Source of the DNA: an uncultured Bacteroides sp.
GTDB taxonomy: Bacteria > Bacteroidota > Bacteroidia > Bacteroidales > Bacteroidaceae
Assembly: GCA_947074295.1 (NCBI GenBank)
Contig: CAMTPC010000001.1
Coordinates: forward strand, 1-64,000
Reading direction: 5' to 3'
Length of the DNA: 64,000 nt
How positions within the stretch are numbered: position 1 is the first letter of the stretch; each line of letters starts with the position of its first letter. Below the pieces are notes generated by a model. That model saw only the letters and a list, made by a program, of their open reading frames with translations. It did not search any database and was not told the origin of the DNA. Both the position numbers and the translations under genes were made by a program. Shown one piece after another: positions 48,892 through 60,801 of the stretch.

Positions 48892-50157
48892 TTAATCTAC
48901 TTTACGTTTGAAGAACCAGCGTTCATTGAATGTTACTCCGATACTCAGTTTAAGTATATTTTCGTTAATCATTCCTGGCTGAAGACCCTTTACATGGACA
49001 AATTGTCCAGTAACACTAATTATAGAGCGCGAACGTGGTACGGGTAAACCGATACCAGCTGTGATACCAAACTCTTTTGATGCTCTTTCACCACCTTCTG
49101 TTTTATAATATGGGGTATTATAATATCCTCCTAAGCGGTAACGTATAAGTCCTAAATATGTTTTCGCATTACGTGAGGGCAAATATTCAGCTCCCACAGA
49201 TATTTTCGTTCTATCACAAAAAGCATTGTGCTCATTAAAATAAGTCACATCAGCCCAATTTTGATAGGTATAATCTAAACCTATTGTTATACGGTCATCA
49301 TATACATAGGTCAAACCCGCGCCATATGTATCAGCTATACCAAAAGTTGCAACAGTATCAGTTTTAGAAATTACACTAGTGGCAGTTTGTATATAGCTAT
49401 TATTATTTAAATGATGTCCAGGCGAAAATACTGCACCGAGAGTCACTTTGTGTTTCTCACCGATAGGTTGCGTATATTGCACCCCAATATCCAGTTTATA
49501 AGAACGTATATCTACATTTGTATATTCTGTATAAGAAGGAGTTGTAGTTCCCGAGCCCGACACTGAAGGATAAGATGGATAAATCATCACCAACGAACGA
49601 GCTGTATTTCCCCAAAGGAATGAGCCATTCACACCTACTGAAAGGTTATTCAATATTTTAAATCCCAAACCTACAAATGCCTGATGTACACCTCCTTCAC
49701 CTGTCACTTGCTTTGTATATGCAGGCGAAACAGCAGTTTCAGTATAAGTTTGAGCTACATTGTAACCTATATTAGAATAGGGTAAAAGACCACCCGTAAA
49801 TGCCAATCTTTTGAAGAGTCTGAATTGCAAAGCCAAATAATCCAAACTGGAGTTTTTCACATTAAGCTTAATCAAGCCATCACTCATATTATTATTCTGC
49901 ATACTGATTCCACCTTCAAAAAGGAAGGTTAATGAATCGACAGCTGTATACGAGGCTGGGTTTAGAGGATTAATCTGGTAGCTATCACGCAAACCATAAG
50001 CAATACCTCCCATTGCCTTGCTGTTACCAAAACCTTGATTCGCTAAATCACCGTAGCCATAGCGTGTATAAGGGGAGTTTGTGTTGTTTTGCGCTACAGC
50101 AACACCTGTAAAAAAGATTAGCAATAAAGCGCAAAGTGTCTGTTTAAATCCTACCAT
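48892..50157 (-). CDS. Outer membrane beta-barrel protein
   Basis: Signal peptide; [59 protein letters not shown]-terminal barrel strands. Confidence 0.8.
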   Translation of the reverse strand: MVGFKQTLCALLLIFFTGVAVAQNNTNSPYTRYGYGDLANQGFGNSKAMGGIAYGLRDSYQINPLNPASYTAVDSLTFLFEGGISMQNNNMSDGLIKLNVKNSSLDYLALQFRLFKRLAFTGGLLPYSNIGYNVAQTYTETAVSPAYTKQVTGEGGVHQAFVGLGFKILNNLSVGVNGSFLWGNTARSLVMIYPSYPSVSGSGTTTPSYTEYTNVDIRSYKLDIGVQYTQPIGEKHKVTLGAVFSPGHHLNNNSYIQTATSVISKTDTVATFGIADTYGAGLTYVYDDRITIGLDYTYQNWADVTYFNEHNAFCDRTKISVGAEYLPSRNAKTYLGLIRYRLGGYYNTPYYKTEGGERASKEFGITAGIGLPVPRSRSIISVTGQFVHVKGLQPGMINENILKLSIGVTFNERWFFKRKVD

Positions 50158-50878
50158 TATTAAAATTTAAAATTCTATTTAATCCTTTCAGCACTAAAAA
50201 TCTATCTGCAAAGATGATACTTTTTATGCTATCATCAAAAGAAAATGTATTACCACCCGTTAAAAATACAAAAAGTTCAGGATATTTATGTTTCAAACTT
50301 CTAACATACCCTTCGATTTCAAACTCTATTCCGCGCCATATACCGGCACGTATAGCGGTCTGTGTATCTTCGCCTAGCAATAAACTTTCTTCATCACTCG
50401 CTACCAAAGGCAACTTGCCTGTAAATTGATGCAATGCTTTGAAACGCATATCCAATCCTGGTGAAATATTTCCACCATGATAACAGTTTTCACTATCAAT
50501 AAAATCATACGTGATACAAGTACCAGCGTCAATAATAAGTAAATCGCTGTTGGGTTTTATCTCATTAGCTCCTACTACTCCTGCAATCCTGTCACACCCT
50601 AACGTTTTTGGTGTTTTGTATAGATTTGTAACAGGTATCGGAATTTCAGCATTCATATACAATATAGGTATAGCAAGAGAATCCACAAAAGATTTTATTT
50701 CTTCGGACAAGATAACGACACTGGAAATAATCCCGTGGCATAGCGCATATTTAGACGCAAAATCCTGCCACTTACTTGCCACAGCTTCCGAATCATACAA
50801 AATGTCAATCATTCTATCATCGGTATCAAAAACAGCCATCTTGATAACCGTATTACCTATATCAATAATTAAATTCAT
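50144..50878 (-). CDS. coaX: Type III pantothenate kinase
   Basis: [69 protein letters not shown]. Confidence 0.97.
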   Translation of the reverse strand: MNLIIDIGNTVIKMAVFDTDDRMIDILYDSEAVASKWQDFASKYALCHGIISSVVILSEEIKSFVDSLAIPILYMNAEIPIPVTNLYKTPKTLGCDRIAGVVGANEIKPNSDLLIIDAGTCITYDFIDSENCYHGGNISPGLDMRFKALHQFTGKLPLVASDEESLLLGEDTQTAIRAGIWRGIEFEIEGYVRSLKHKYPELFVFLTGGNTFSFDDSIKSIIFADRFLVLKGLNRILNFNNGRI

Positions 50879-51178
50879 TTCAATAAATCTATATTATTGC
50901 TACAAAGATAGAGATAAAATGACATTAACCCTATCTTTTATAACAAAAATCGACCAAACAACGCTTTTACTACTCATTCTGATTAAATCACATCAATACT
51001 AATTCCAAACATGACGTCAAGATGCGATTTTTTCTATCAGGGTTTGGTAGAATATTAAGAATTAAAGAAAGAGAATCCACAAAAAAACTTATACCAAGCA
51101 GACATCTGAGAAAATACTACCTATATTTGTCGATTAAAATCGATTATATTTCAATCTGACACTTATTTATATATATAA

Positions 51179-52399
51179 ATGAGAAATACAAAACTTATAT
51201 TTTCATTCTTCATTTTACTGTTGCTGACCACATTCAATGCACCACTCAAAGCAGCAGATAATCTTCCCGAAGACTCCATACGTATCAGTTTACTGACCTG
51301 TGCACCAGGCAAACCCATCTATTCACTTTTTGGGCATACTGCTATTCGTTATGAGCACCCTAAGCAAAATATAGATGTCGTTTTCAATTATGGCTTATTC
51401 AGCTTTAATACCCCCAACTTCATTTTACGGTTTTCGCTAGGCGAAACGGATTACCAGCTTGGAGTGCAGCCATTCGACCATTTCAGATATGAATATGAGT
51501 ATTACGGGCGCGAAGTACGACAACAAACTCTCAATTTGACAAACAGTGAGAAAGAGAGGTTAATTGAACTTTTAAAAACAAATAGCCTACCCCAAAACAG
51601 AGTTTACCGTTACAATTTCTTTTACGACAATTGTGCGACTCGCCCTCGTGATATCATCGAACAGAGCATAAGCGACACGCTCAACTATGCACCTCTTATC
51701 AAAACTGGAGAAACCAAATCATTTCGTGATCTGATCCATCAATACACACCCAACGCCCTTTGGGGGAGGTTTGGCATAGACTTTTGTGTGGGAAGTGAGG
51801 CCGACCGCCCCATTACAGAAAGGCAGATGATGTTTATACCTTTTTACCTGGAAGACGCATACGCTAATGCCTATATTACTACCGAGGACTCTCTACGCAA
51901 TCTAGTCACTTCTACCGAAATTATTGTTGACAACGGATTTGGCCCTGACGAAGAAAGCACCATTGAAAAGATTGGATCTGTGATGAGCCCATTGCTCACC
52001 TTTTCATTATTATTTCTTATCGTGCTCGCTGCGACAATATATGGAATTTTTAAAAGTAAAGGATTGTGGGGATTGGACGTTTTCGTTTTTGGTCTATCTG
52101 GAATAGCAGGTTGCATTTTAGCGTTCTTGGCACTCTTCTCCGAACATCCCGCTGTGAGCTCCAATTACTTGCTTTTAGTTTTCCATCCAGGACAGCTTAT
52201 TTTTCTACCACTCATCATTCGCGATGTACGCAGAGGTAAAAGATGCTGGTATTTAGTGTTCAACACCCTTGTTTTAACACTTTTTATAGTGCTTTTTCCC
52301 CTATTACCGCAAAGATTTGATTTTGCTGTCGTACCTTTGGCACTCTGTTTGCTAGTACGCTCAGTAAGCAATCTGATATTGACGCATAAAAAAAACTAA
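51179..52399 (+). CDS. DUF4105 / Lnb-like N-terminal periplasmic domain membrane protein
   Basis: DSIRISLLTCAPGKPIYSLFGHTAIRYEHP...VFNYGLFSFNTPNFILRFSLGETDYQLG...YRYNFFYDNCATRPRDIIE plus C-terminal TM helices. Confidence 0.85.
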   Translation: MRNTKLIFSFFILLLLTTFNAPLKAADNLPEDSIRISLLTCAPGKPIYSLFGHTAIRYEHPKQNIDVVFNYGLFSFNTPNFILRFSLGETDYQLGVQPFDHFRYEYEYYGREVRQQTLNLTNSEKERLIELLKTNSLPQNRVYRYNFFYDNCATRPRDIIEQSISDTLNYAPLIKTGETKSFRDLIHQYTPNALWGRFGIDFCVGSEADRPITERQMMFIPFYLEDAYANAYITTEDSLRNLVTSTEIIVDNGFGPDEESTIEKIGSVMSPLLTFSLLFLIVLAATIYGIFKSKGLWGLDVFVFGLSGIAGCILAFLALFSEHPAVSSNYLLLVFHPGQLIFLPLIIRDVRRGKRCWYLVFNTLVLTLFIVLFPLLPQRFDFAVVPLALCLLVRSVSNLILTHKKN

Positions 52400-53976
52400 T
52401 GAAAGGAATATTAACTTCCATATTTACTGTACTTACTATCGGTGGGCTTCATGCTCAACCACAACCTGAATCGCCTAAGCTAGTAATTACACTCACCATC
52501 GACCAGCTACGCACTGACTATTTGGAAAACTTTTCGCCACTATACGGTGACAAAGGTTTTAAACGTTTATGGCGTGATGGGCGAGTTTATCAGAATGCTA
52601 CATTCTCATTCGATAATGTGGATCGCTCATCGGCCATTGCATCGATCTATACCGGAACCACTCCATCTCAGCATGGCATCATTGCCAATAGATGGATGGA
52701 CCAAACCACCCTAAGACCCATCAGTTGCGTTGATGACCCTGGCTATTTAGGAAATTATACAGAAGACAGCAGTTCACCAGCCATGATGCTAACATCAAGT
52801 ATCACGGACGAATTAAAGATAGCCACACGAAACAAAGGCTTGATTTACTCCATTGCTCCTTTTCGCGACGCAGCCATTTTATCAGCGGGACATAGTGCCG
52901 ATGGCGCCTATTGGATCAATACGACCAATGGTAAATGGTGTGGTACTACCTACTACTCTGATTTCCCATGGTGGCTTAATCGTGTCAACGAACGTGAAGG
53001 TCTGGATGTGCGCATCAGCGGCATGATCTGGACTCCCAGCTATTCACCCGACAAATATCATTATTTGCCTGAGTGGCGCGACATACCCTTCAGATACAAG
53101 TTGGATGATGATAGAAACAACCGTTTCCGTCGCTTCCTCACCACTCCATTTATCAACGATGAAGTAAATCATTTGACTGGTCAGCTACTAGAAAATACCA
53201 ACCTAGGCAAAGACAACATCACCGATTTCTTAGCATTGACTTATTATGCCGGTAACTACATGAACAAATCTACGCAAGAGTGTGCCATGGAGTTGCAGGA
53301 TGTCTATGTGCGTCTTGACAAAGCTATCGCAGAGCTAATAGAGATGATAGACAAATCCATCGGTTTACATCATGTGCTATTTTGCATCACATCAACAGGA
53401 TACGTAGATTCAGACGCTACTGACTTAGGCATCTATCGCATACCCGACGGCACATTTCATTTGAACCGTTGCGCTGGTTTGCTTAATATGTATCTGATGG
53501 CGGTATATGGCGAGGGCAAATATATAGAAGCACATTATAATCAACAGCTTTACCTCAACCATAAGCTCATCGAGCAAAAGGAAATAGACCCTAAAGAGAT
53601 TCAAGAAAAAGCCACATCTTTCCTGATGCAGTTTAGCGGAGTGAATGAAGCTTATTCGGAACAACAGATTCTTTTGGGTTCTTGGAGCCCCAACATGGAA
53701 CTGATCCGAAACGGTTTCCACCGCAAGCGATCGGGCGATTTATTGATTCAATGCCAAGCAGGATGGAAGGTGGTAGATGATAGTCATCCACTACAGAATA
53801 AGACTGTGCGCGATGGATACATTCCCATGCCCCTAATCTTCTTTGGCAACCATGTAGAGGCAGAAGTAATTGAAACACCTATCACAGTCGATCATATTGC
53901 GCCGACTCTGGCCCGTACTTTACGAATTCGAGCCCCGAATGCAGCTAAAGCAATGCCAATTAACAAGTTGCATTAA
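52399..53976 (+). CDS. Alkaline phosphatase family protein (PafA-like)
   Basis: LVITLTIDQLRTDYLENFSPLYGDKGFKRLWRDGRVYQNATFSFDNVDRSSAIASIYTGTTPSQHGIIANRW; C-terminal TVDHIAPTLARTLRIRAPNA. Confidence 0.9.
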   Translation: MKGILTSIFTVLTIGGLHAQPQPESPKLVITLTIDQLRTDYLENFSPLYGDKGFKRLWRDGRVYQNATFSFDNVDRSSAIASIYTGTTPSQHGIIANRWMDQTTLRPISCVDDPGYLGNYTEDSSSPAMMLTSSITDELKIATRNKGLIYSIAPFRDAAILSAGHSADGAYWINTTNGKWCGTTYYSDFPWWLNRVNEREGLDVRISGMIWTPSYSPDKYHYLPEWRDIPFRYKLDDDRNNRFRRFLTTPFINDEVNHLTGQLLENTNLGKDNITDFLALTYYAGNYMNKSTQECAMELQDVYVRLDKAIAELIEMIDKSIGLHHVLFCITSTGYVDSDATDLGIYRIPDGTFHLNRCAGLLNMYLMAVYGEGKYIEAHYNQQLYLNHKLIEQKEIDPKEIQEKATSFLMQFSGVNEAYSEQQILLGSWSPNMELIRNGFHRKRSGDLLIQCQAGWKVVDDSHPLQNKTVRDGYIPMPLIFFGNHVEAEVIETPITVDHIAPTLARTLRIRAPNAAKAMPINKLH

Positions 53977-54044
53977 TCTTTAACGCAGTATGTAGTTATC
54001 TGAAATAAATATACACTAAAGAAAATAAATAAATACAATATACA

Positions 54045-57000
54045 ATGGGATTTAATGATTTTTTAAGCGCGATATTCGGTAATAAATCGAAACGTGACAT
54101 GAAAGAAATTCAACCCTGGGTGGATAAAATAAAAGCCGCCTATCCAGAGATTGAAAAGCTAAGCAATGATGAACTTCGTGCTAAAACCAAAGAACTTCAA
54201 AAGTTCATCTACGATTCGGCGACCGAAGAGCGTGCGAAAGTAGAAGAGCTGAAAGCTCAGATTGAAACACTTGAGTTAGAAGACCGCGAAGGGACTTTCG
54301 CTGAAATCGACAAGCTCGAGAAAGAAATATTAGAAGCTTATGAAAAGGCTCTTGACGAGGTACTTCCCGTAGCCTTTTCTATCGTAAAAGATACCGCCCG
54401 CCGTTTCACAGAAAACCCCGAAGTGGTAGTGACTGCTACAGAATTTGACCGTGAATTGGCAGCTACTAAAGATTTCGTTCGTATCGAAGACGATAAAGCT
54501 ATTTACCAAAATCACTGGTTGGCTGGTGGAAATGAAATCACCTGGAATATGGTACATTACGATGTACAGCTGTTTGGCGGCGTGGTACTTCACAAAGGCA
54601 AAATCGCCGAAATGGCAACTGGCGAAGGTAAGACACTCGTAGCTACCCTACCCGTATTCCTCAACGCCTTGACAGGCAACGGTGTACATGTAGTTACCGT
54701 GAATGACTATCTAGCCAAGCGTGACTCGGAATGGATGGGTCCCTTATATATGTTCCATGGCTTGAGCGTGGACTGTATCGACAAGCATCAACCCAACTCT
54801 GATGCTCGCCGCAAAGCCTATATGGCTGACATCACTTTCGGTACCAATAATGAATTTGGTTTCGATTATTTGCGTGACAATATGGCAATCAGTCCTAAAG
54901 ACTTGGTGCAACGTCAACACAACTACTCTATTGTCGATGAGGTCGATTCAGTATTGATTGATGATGCACGTACGCCACTTATCATTTCGGGTCCTATCCC
55001 CAAAGGTGAAGAGCAGCTTTTCGAAGACCTTTGTCCATTAGTAGAGAATCTATTCGAAATACAGAAAGTTCTTGCTACTAAATACTTGACAGAAGCCAAA
55101 CGCCTAATCGCTTCGGATGACAAGAAAGAAGTTGAAGAAGGTTTTCTTGCATTATATCGCAGCCACAAAGCACTTCCTAAGAACAAGGCTTTAATTAAAT
55201 ACCTTAGCGAACCAGGTATTAAATCGGGCATGCTGAAAACCGAAGAGATCTATATGGAACAGAATAACAAGCGTATGCCTGAAGTTACTGAGCCATTATA
55301 CTTTGTGATCGATGAAAAGATAAACAGTGTAGATCTAACTGACAAAGGCACTGACCTTATCAGCGGTAAGACAGGTGATTCTACTTTCTTCGTATTGCCC
55401 GACATCACCTCACAGCTTTCTGAACTAGAGGTTGAGGCAGATTTGAGCGATGAGCAAAAGCTAGAGAAAAAGGATGCATTGATGAACGACTACGCTATCA
55501 AATCGGAGCGTGTGCACACTGTGAATCAATTGCTCAAGGCCTATGCTATGTTCGAGAAAGACGATCAATACGTAGTAATGGATGGCCAAGTAAAGATTGT
55601 AGATGAGCAAACAGGTCGTATCATGGATGGCCGTCGCTATTCAGACGGTCTGCATCAAGCCATTGAAGCCAAAGAGCACGTAAAAGTAGAAGCAGCAACT
55701 CAGACTTTCGCTACAATCACCTTGCAGAATTATTTCCGTATGTACCACAAACTATCTGGTATGACGGGTACAGCAGAAACAGAAGCAGGCGAACTTTGGG
55801 ACATCTACAAACTTGACGTAGTGGTAATTCCTACTAATCGCGTCATCGCCCGTTCGGACATGAATGACCGCGTATACAAAACCAAACGCGAGAAATATAA
55901 AGCTGTAATCGAAGAGATAGAGAAACTAGTTGGAGAAGACCGACCCGTATTGGTTGGTACTACATCAGTTGAGATATCAGAAATGCTAAGCAAGATGTTG
56001 AGCATGCGCAAGATTCAGCACAATGTATTGAATGCCAAACTTCATCAAAGAGAGGCTGATATCGTAGCAAACGCTGGTTTGAAGAGTATGGTGACCATCG
56101 CTACCAACATGGCAGGCCGTGGTACCGACATCAAACTAAGCCCCGAGGTGAAGAATGCAGGTGGTTTGGCCATCATCGGTACCGAACGCCATGAGTCGCG
56201 TCGCGTAGACCGCCAGCTTCGTGGTCGTGCAGGCCGCCAAGGAGATCCAGGTTCTTCTATCTTCTATGTATCTCTAGAAGATAACTTGATGCGTCTTTTC
56301 TCATCCGACCGCATTGCCGGCGTGATGGACAAACTAGGCTTCAAGGAAGGCGAGATGATCGAGCACAAGATGATTTCTAACTCTATCGAGCGCGCGCAGA
56401 AGAAGGTAGAAGAAAACAACTTCGGTATTCGTAAGCGTCTTCTAGAATATGATGACGTGATGAACAAGCAACGTACAGTGGTTTACACCAAACGTCGTCA
56501 TGCATTGATGGGCGAGCGCATCGGTATGGATATCGTGAACATGATATGGGCATGCTGTGCAGCTGCTATCGACAATAACGCCAACTACGAAAACTGCAAG
56601 ATGGATATCCTGCAAGTATTGGCCATGGAAACTCCATTTACCGAAGAAGAATATCGCACAGTCAAAAAAGATGTACTCGTTGAACGCACTTTTGAGGAAG
56701 CGATGGCCAACTTCAAACGTCGTACTGAGCGCATTGCTGATGTGGCTTATCCAGTTATCGCACAAGTGTTCGAGAACCAGGGACACATGTATGAAAACAT
56801 CATGATACCTATCGCCGATGGCAAACGTGTCTATAATATATCATGCAACTTGAAAGCGGCTTTCGAAAGTCACTGCAAAGAGGTGGTAAAATCATTCGAG
56901 AAGAGCATTCTGCTCCACGTGATTGACGAAGCATGGAAAGAAAACCTGCGCGAACTTGACGAACTGAAACACTCTGTGCAAAATGCAAGCTATGAGCAGA

Positions 57001-57398
57001 AAGACCCACTATTGATTTACAAGCTCGAGTCGGTGAAACTGTTCGATACAATGGTACAGAAAATCAATACACAGACCATTTCTATCTTGATGCGTGGCCA
57101 GATTCCTGTTGCTCCACCTCGCCCACAAGAAGGTCCTGCTGATGCTGAACAACCTAAGAAAGCGCCTGTACCACCAATGGCAGTGCGCGAAGCTGCACCA
57201 GAAGCACGTCAAGACATGAGTCAGTATCGCGAACAAAAGGTAGATCTGAACGACCCTAACCAAGCGGCAGCAGCACAGCGTGACACACGCGAAACGAAGC
57301 GCGAGCCTGTTCGTGTGGATAAAGCACCCGGCCGAAACGAACCTTGCCCTTGTGGAAGTGGTAAAAAGTTCAAGAATTGCCACGGACGTGGTATGTAA
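54045..57398 (+). CDS. secA: Preprotein translocase subunit SecA
   Basis: [56 protein letters not shown]-terminal zinc motif [14 protein letters not shown]. Confidence 0.99.
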   Translation: MGFNDFLSAIFGNKSKRDMKEIQPWVDKIKAAYPEIEKLSNDELRAKTKELQKFIYDSATEERAKVEELKAQIETLELEDREGTFAEIDKLEKEILEAYEKALDEVLPVAFSIVKDTARRFTENPEVVVTATEFDRELAATKDFVRIEDDKAIYQNHWLAGGNEITWNMVHYDVQLFGGVVLHKGKIAEMATGEGKTLVATLPVFLNALTGNGVHVVTVNDYLAKRDSEWMGPLYMFHGLSVDCIDKHQPNSDARRKAYMADITFGTNNEFGFDYLRDNMAISPKDLVQRQHNYSIVDEVDSVLIDDARTPLIISGPIPKGEEQLFEDLCPLVENLFEIQKVLATKYLTEAKRLIASDDKKEVEEGFLALYRSHKALPKNKALIKYLSEPGIKSGMLKTEEIYMEQNNKRMPEVTEPLYFVIDEKINSVDLTDKGTDLISGKTGDSTFFVLPDITSQLSELEVEADLSDEQKLEKKDALMNDYAIKSERVHTVNQLLKAYAMFEKDDQYVVMDGQVKIVDEQTGRIMDGRRYSDGLHQAIEAKEHVKVEAATQTFATITLQNYFRMYHKLSGMTGTAETEAGELWDIYKLDVVVIPTNRVIARSDMNDRVYKTKREKYKAVIEEIEKLVGEDRPVLVGTTSVEISEMLSKMLSMRKIQHNVLNAKLHQREADIVANAGLKSMVTIATNMAGRGTDIKLSPEVKNAGGLAIIGTERHESRRVDRQLRGRAGRQGDPGSSIFYVSLEDNLMRLFSSDRIAGVMDKLGFKEGEMIEHKMISNSIERAQKKVEENNFGIRKRLLEYDDVMNKQRTVVYTKRRHALMGERIGMDIVNMIWACCAAAIDNNANYENCKMDILQVLAMETPFTEEEYRTVKKDVLVERTFEEAMANFKRRTERIADVAYPVIAQVFENQGHMYENIMIPIADGKRVYNISCNLKAAFESHCKEVVKSFEKSILLHVIDEAWKENLRELDELKHSVQNASYEQKDPLLIYKLESVKLFDTMVQKINTQTISILMRGQIPVAPPRPQEGPADAEQPKKAPVPPMAVREAAPEARQDMSQYREQKVDLNDPNQAAAAQRDTRETKREPVRVDKAPGRNEPCPCGSGKKFKNCHGRGM

Positions 57399-57442
57399 TG
57401 CGAGTGAATACGATAAATAAATCAATTCATTAGATATTTTTT

Positions 57443-57485
57443 AATGCTCCGGACAGTGATTATCTGTGCGGAGCATTTATTTTTG
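57443..57485 (+). terminator. Rho-independent terminator of secA
   Basis: AATGCTCCG / CGGAGCATT stem followed by T-rich tract. Confidence 0.8.
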
Positions 57486-57529
57486 TAGCAGGAAAGCTAA
57501 TTATCATCTTTTCGTTAAAACACTATACC

Positions 57530-58576
57530 ATGAACAGACATTTAACTCTACTATTCTTATGCGTTGTTTTGCTTAGCGGTTGTCAAACTTATGAGCAGAT
57601 AGCCATTGACTATATGATACCTGCTCAGATCACATTTCCCAATGAATTTAAAAGAGTGGCCATCGTAAACAATACCAATTTGAATGCCAATGATTCGGCG
57701 AACTTCTTGCCACCCAATACGACAATTGCCACACAGACTTTGGCCGAAACGATTGCTCTTACCAATTATTTTGAAGAAGTTGTCATCTGTGATTCAGCGC
57801 TACGCCAACATGACGATAGTTATCGTGAGTCTTTTCTGACTCGTCAGGAAGTTGTGAATCTGACAGAAGAGCTTGATGTGGACTTTATCATCTCGCTTGA
57901 GGATGTTATTCTCAATTTAAGAAAGAGTAGTATTTATAATCCTGAATGGAGTGCCCACCGAGAAGTAGCCGATCTAAAAGTATATAGCTTAGTCAATGTA
58001 TATTCAGATAGACGCTCTGAACCTATTTTAAAATATATAGCACAAGATAGTATATTCTGGGAGAATTACGGTGCTACTGCCGAAATGGCTAAAGCATCAC
58101 TAATCTCCCAAAAGAATATGATCGAAGAGGGTTCGACATTTGCAGGAGCATTACCCGTTTCTTACCTTATTCCTCACTGGAAAACGGTCAATCGCACCTT
58201 GTTTAATAGTGGATCCGTACATATGCGCGATGCAGCCCACCTCGCACGCTCCAATGAGTGGGAGGATGCCTATACGTTATGGGTCAAAGAATATGAATCC
58301 ACCAAAAGCAAAAAAAGAAAAATGTGGTGTGCCAACAACATCGCCGTTTACTATGAGATGAAAGATGAAATAACCAAAAGCCTAGAATGGGCCAGGATTG
58401 CCGAATATCTTTCTATCGACCTATTTGACAAAGATGGACAAGTAGAGCGTTTTGGCTCTTTTATTGACATCCCATACATACATTTTTTTAAGCTATACAC
58501 TGCCGAATTAGAGAAGCGCGAAGCTAATCTACCCGCTTTGAGCATACAAATGCAACGACATAATGATGATTTTTAG
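57530..58576 (+). CDS. Hypothetical lipoprotein (DUF6340-like)
   Basis: MNRHLTLLFLCVVLLSGCQTYEQIAIDYMIPAQITFPNEFKRVAIVNN; lipobox LLSGC. Confidence 0.75.
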   Translation: MNRHLTLLFLCVVLLSGCQTYEQIAIDYMIPAQITFPNEFKRVAIVNNTNLNANDSANFLPPNTTIATQTLAETIALTNYFEEVVICDSALRQHDDSYRESFLTRQEVVNLTEELDVDFIISLEDVILNLRKSSIYNPEWSAHREVADLKVYSLVNVYSDRRSEPILKYIAQDSIFWENYGATAEMAKASLISQKNMIEEGSTFAGALPVSYLIPHWKTVNRTLFNSGSVHMRDAAHLARSNEWEDAYTLWVKEYESTKSKKRKMWCANNIAVYYEMKDEITKSLEWARIAEYLSIDLFDKDGQVERFGSFIDIPYIHFFKLYTAELEKREANLPALSIQMQRHNDDF

Positions 58577-58640
58577 TTCATTTCATTAGTCGTGCTATTT
58601 TTTTTTCTACCTTTGAATCATAATTTATGGAGGAAAAAGA

Positions 58641-59087
58641 ATGAAACTTTGCCAACAATCAAAATCGTCAGTCGAATCTGCTATCAGAAAGGTAGTAAAC
58701 CACTACTCTTCTACTAGTGGACAGACCATCGTTACGGATATTCATTTGCAACCCAATATGACTACCGGGGAGCTTTACATCTTTGATGATGATGATAATG
58801 AACTTGCCGATACAATGATCAACGAATGGATCAATTATGATAGTGATGCCTTTTATGATATAGTTGAATCGGATTTGCGCACGCTTCTTTCGAGAATGAA
58901 CGATGAAGAATGTTTTGCTAGAATGAATATTCTGAAGCCCTACTCGTTCGTTTTAGTAGACGATTTGAAGGAAACTATCTCGGATCTTCTACTGATTGAT
59001 GATGATACACTCTTCATTAATGATGAATTGCTGAAAGGACTAGACGAAGAACTTGACGCTTTCTTAAAAGATCTGCTCGAAAAATAA
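58641..59087 (+). CDS. Hypothetical acidic protein, 148 aa
   Basis: Intact ORF with many D/E residues (e.g. YIFDDDDNELADTM, LLIDDDTLFINDELLKGLDEELDAFLKDLLEK) bounded by a strong terminator. Confidence 0.7.
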   Translation: MKLCQQSKSSVESAIRKVVNHYSSTSGQTIVTDIHLQPNMTTGELYIFDDDDNELADTMINEWINYDSDAFYDIVESDLRTLLSRMNDEECFARMNILKPYSFVLVDDLKETISDLLLIDDDTLFINDELLKGLDEELDAFLKDLLEK

Positions 59088-59113
59088 GCTACTCACAATA
59101 CACTGCATATTAT

Positions 59114-59151
59114 GAGGATACCTTTTTTAAATAAAGGTATCCTCTTTTTTT
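59114..59151 (+). terminator. Rho-independent terminator
   Basis: GAGGATACCTTT / AAAGGTATCCTC followed by a poly-T run. Confidence 0.9.
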
Positions 59152-59334
59152 ATACCCATCCGCTAAGCATTTCTTTCATACCTCCTTTTTACGTATGTAT
59201 ATAAAATCTATTTCAACCACACAGATGCCTAATCTTTTTAATACCAATACTCCTTTTATAATATCTTTTTGAGTCTTGTTAGCTTTATAACATGTCTTTT
59301 ATTCACTTTAATTTTATTTTTTATTGCATTATGT

Positions 59335-59365
59335 TTTGTTATATAAAATATTATCCATTACTTTG
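59335..59365 (+). promoter_or_regulatory. Promoter upstream of porin
   Basis: TTTG-N19-TTACTTTG about 70 nt upstream of the ATG at 59436. Confidence 0.5.
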
Positions 59366-59435
59366 CGTACGTATTCAAAGGCCAATGATACAACACGGAC
59401 GTATTAGTTACCATTATTAAAAGGATAAAAAAATT

Positions 59436-60563
59436 ATGGGATACAACTTTAAAACTAAATTAGCAGTATTGGTATTAGGACTTTGTGTTTTGCTTCCTGT
59501 CGCAGCACAGGACAAAAAACCTTCGATTAACATCGGTGTATTGGCACATGCTTATCTCTATGCTCAACAAAACGATTTCGGGAGCGCTACATTGACTAGC
59601 GATTCTAAAGATTGGAGTATGGGAGCTAACCTTTATCGTGCTCGCCTCATGTTTGACGTACAACTTTCAGCCCGCGACCATATCTTTGCCGAAACAGAAA
59701 TCACGGCAGGTATCGGGCCCGATTCTGACAAAGCTGCTAGCATCAAAGTGCTAGACATGCAATATGATCATAGGTTTTTCGACTGGCTCACAGTTTCGGC
59801 TGGTAAAATGCTGGTTTCTTACAATCGCAATGGGCTTCAAACCGCCTCTACATTGATGGCGAATGACTTCAGTTATTTTCAATATCCATATAACATGAAT
59901 CAAGAATCGCCATTGCAGAATGACTGTGGTCGCGATGTGGGTGTAAACCTTTCGGGTGGTATTGTTAATGATAAATTGAAGTATCGACTAGGTGTTTTTG
60001 ATGGACGACGCACTTTCGAAAACACAAAGAAGAAACCTTTCCGTGTAACTGCTCGCGCCGAATACAATCTAAGAGACATTGATCCATATGCGGGTACTAC
60101 CCTTGGCGAATATAACGTATTTACTTTTGGTGGTGGTATCGACAAACAAGGTACTTACGTAGGTATGGGCGCCGATATGTTTATTGATCAGCCGCTGGGC
60201 CGCACAGGTTCAATCACAGCCAATGTGGCTTACTCGTACTTGAATGGTGGAAATGACCCAAACGCCAAATATTCATTCGCCGAGCTGATTCCTGAGCAAA
60301 ATATCTGGTTTTGCGAATTGGGATATTATTTCAAGAAAGTGAAACTTCAACCATGGATAAAGTTTGAGCGTCAAGATACACACGAGAAACTCACAACCAC
60401 TAACGTGTATGGTGGTGGTCTCAACTACTTCTTTAATGGATACAAAGCCAATGTTCGTCTTTCCTACATCGCCATGAACAAAACATTACTGACTGAAGCG
60501 GGCGGCACAACAAATAAGACGTTTGGACAAGTTTGGCTACAAGTGCAACTGTGCTATTTTTAA
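59436..60563 (+). CDS. Outer membrane porin (phosphate-selective porin O/P-like)
   Basis: Signal peptide; YRARLMFDVQLSARDHIFAETEITAG, DRFFDWLTVSAGKM-type porin strands, terminal aromatic F. Confidence 0.85.
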   Translation: MGYNFKTKLAVLVLGLCVLLPVAAQDKKPSINIGVLAHAYLYAQQNDFGSATLTSDSKDWSMGANLYRARLMFDVQLSARDHIFAETEITAGIGPDSDKAASIKVLDMQYDHRFFDWLTVSAGKMLVSYNRNGLQTASTLMANDFSYFQYPYNMNQESPLQNDCGRDVGVNLSGGIVNDKLKYRLGVFDGRRTFENTKKKPFRVTARAEYNLRDIDPYAGTTLGEYNVFTFGGGIDKQGTYVGMGADMFIDQPLGRTGSITANVAYSYLNGGNDPNAKYSFAELIPEQNIWFCELGYYFKKVKLQPWIKFERQDTHEKLTTTNVYGGGLNYFFNGYKANVRLSYIAMNKTLLTEAGGTTNKTFGQVWLQVQLCYF

Positions 60564-60635
60564 AACTAAAGTCATAAGACTACATTAATACCCCCCTAAT
60601 ACATCCACTCCTTGATCCAAGCTCCAAAACATAAA

Positions 60636-60721
60636 TGAGCTATTCATAGGCCTGGTGAACAGCCTTAATCAGCACGGTGAGTAGCCTGTATTAGCTTAGT
60701 GAGTAAGGGTGGGCAGTAAAG
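60636..60721. repeat. Degenerate 22-nt-period intergenic repeat, locus C
   Basis: 60656 TGAACAGCCTTAATCAGCACGG; 60678 TGAGTAGCCTGTATTAGCTTAG; 60700 TGAGTAAGGGTGGGCAGTAAAG; exact 22-nt spacing; weaker unit at 60636. Confidence 0.6.
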
Positions 60722-60801
60722 CGATTGACTATCGATAATGGGGTATTCAAGCTAATAATATTTCGATCACAATAGGATACAATAATTAAAATTTTAAGGT
60801 T

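Noticed and set aside
57009-57425. 138-aa minus ORF opposite the secA 3' end
   Set aside because: Antisense shadow; secA C-terminal zinc motif confirms the sense frame.
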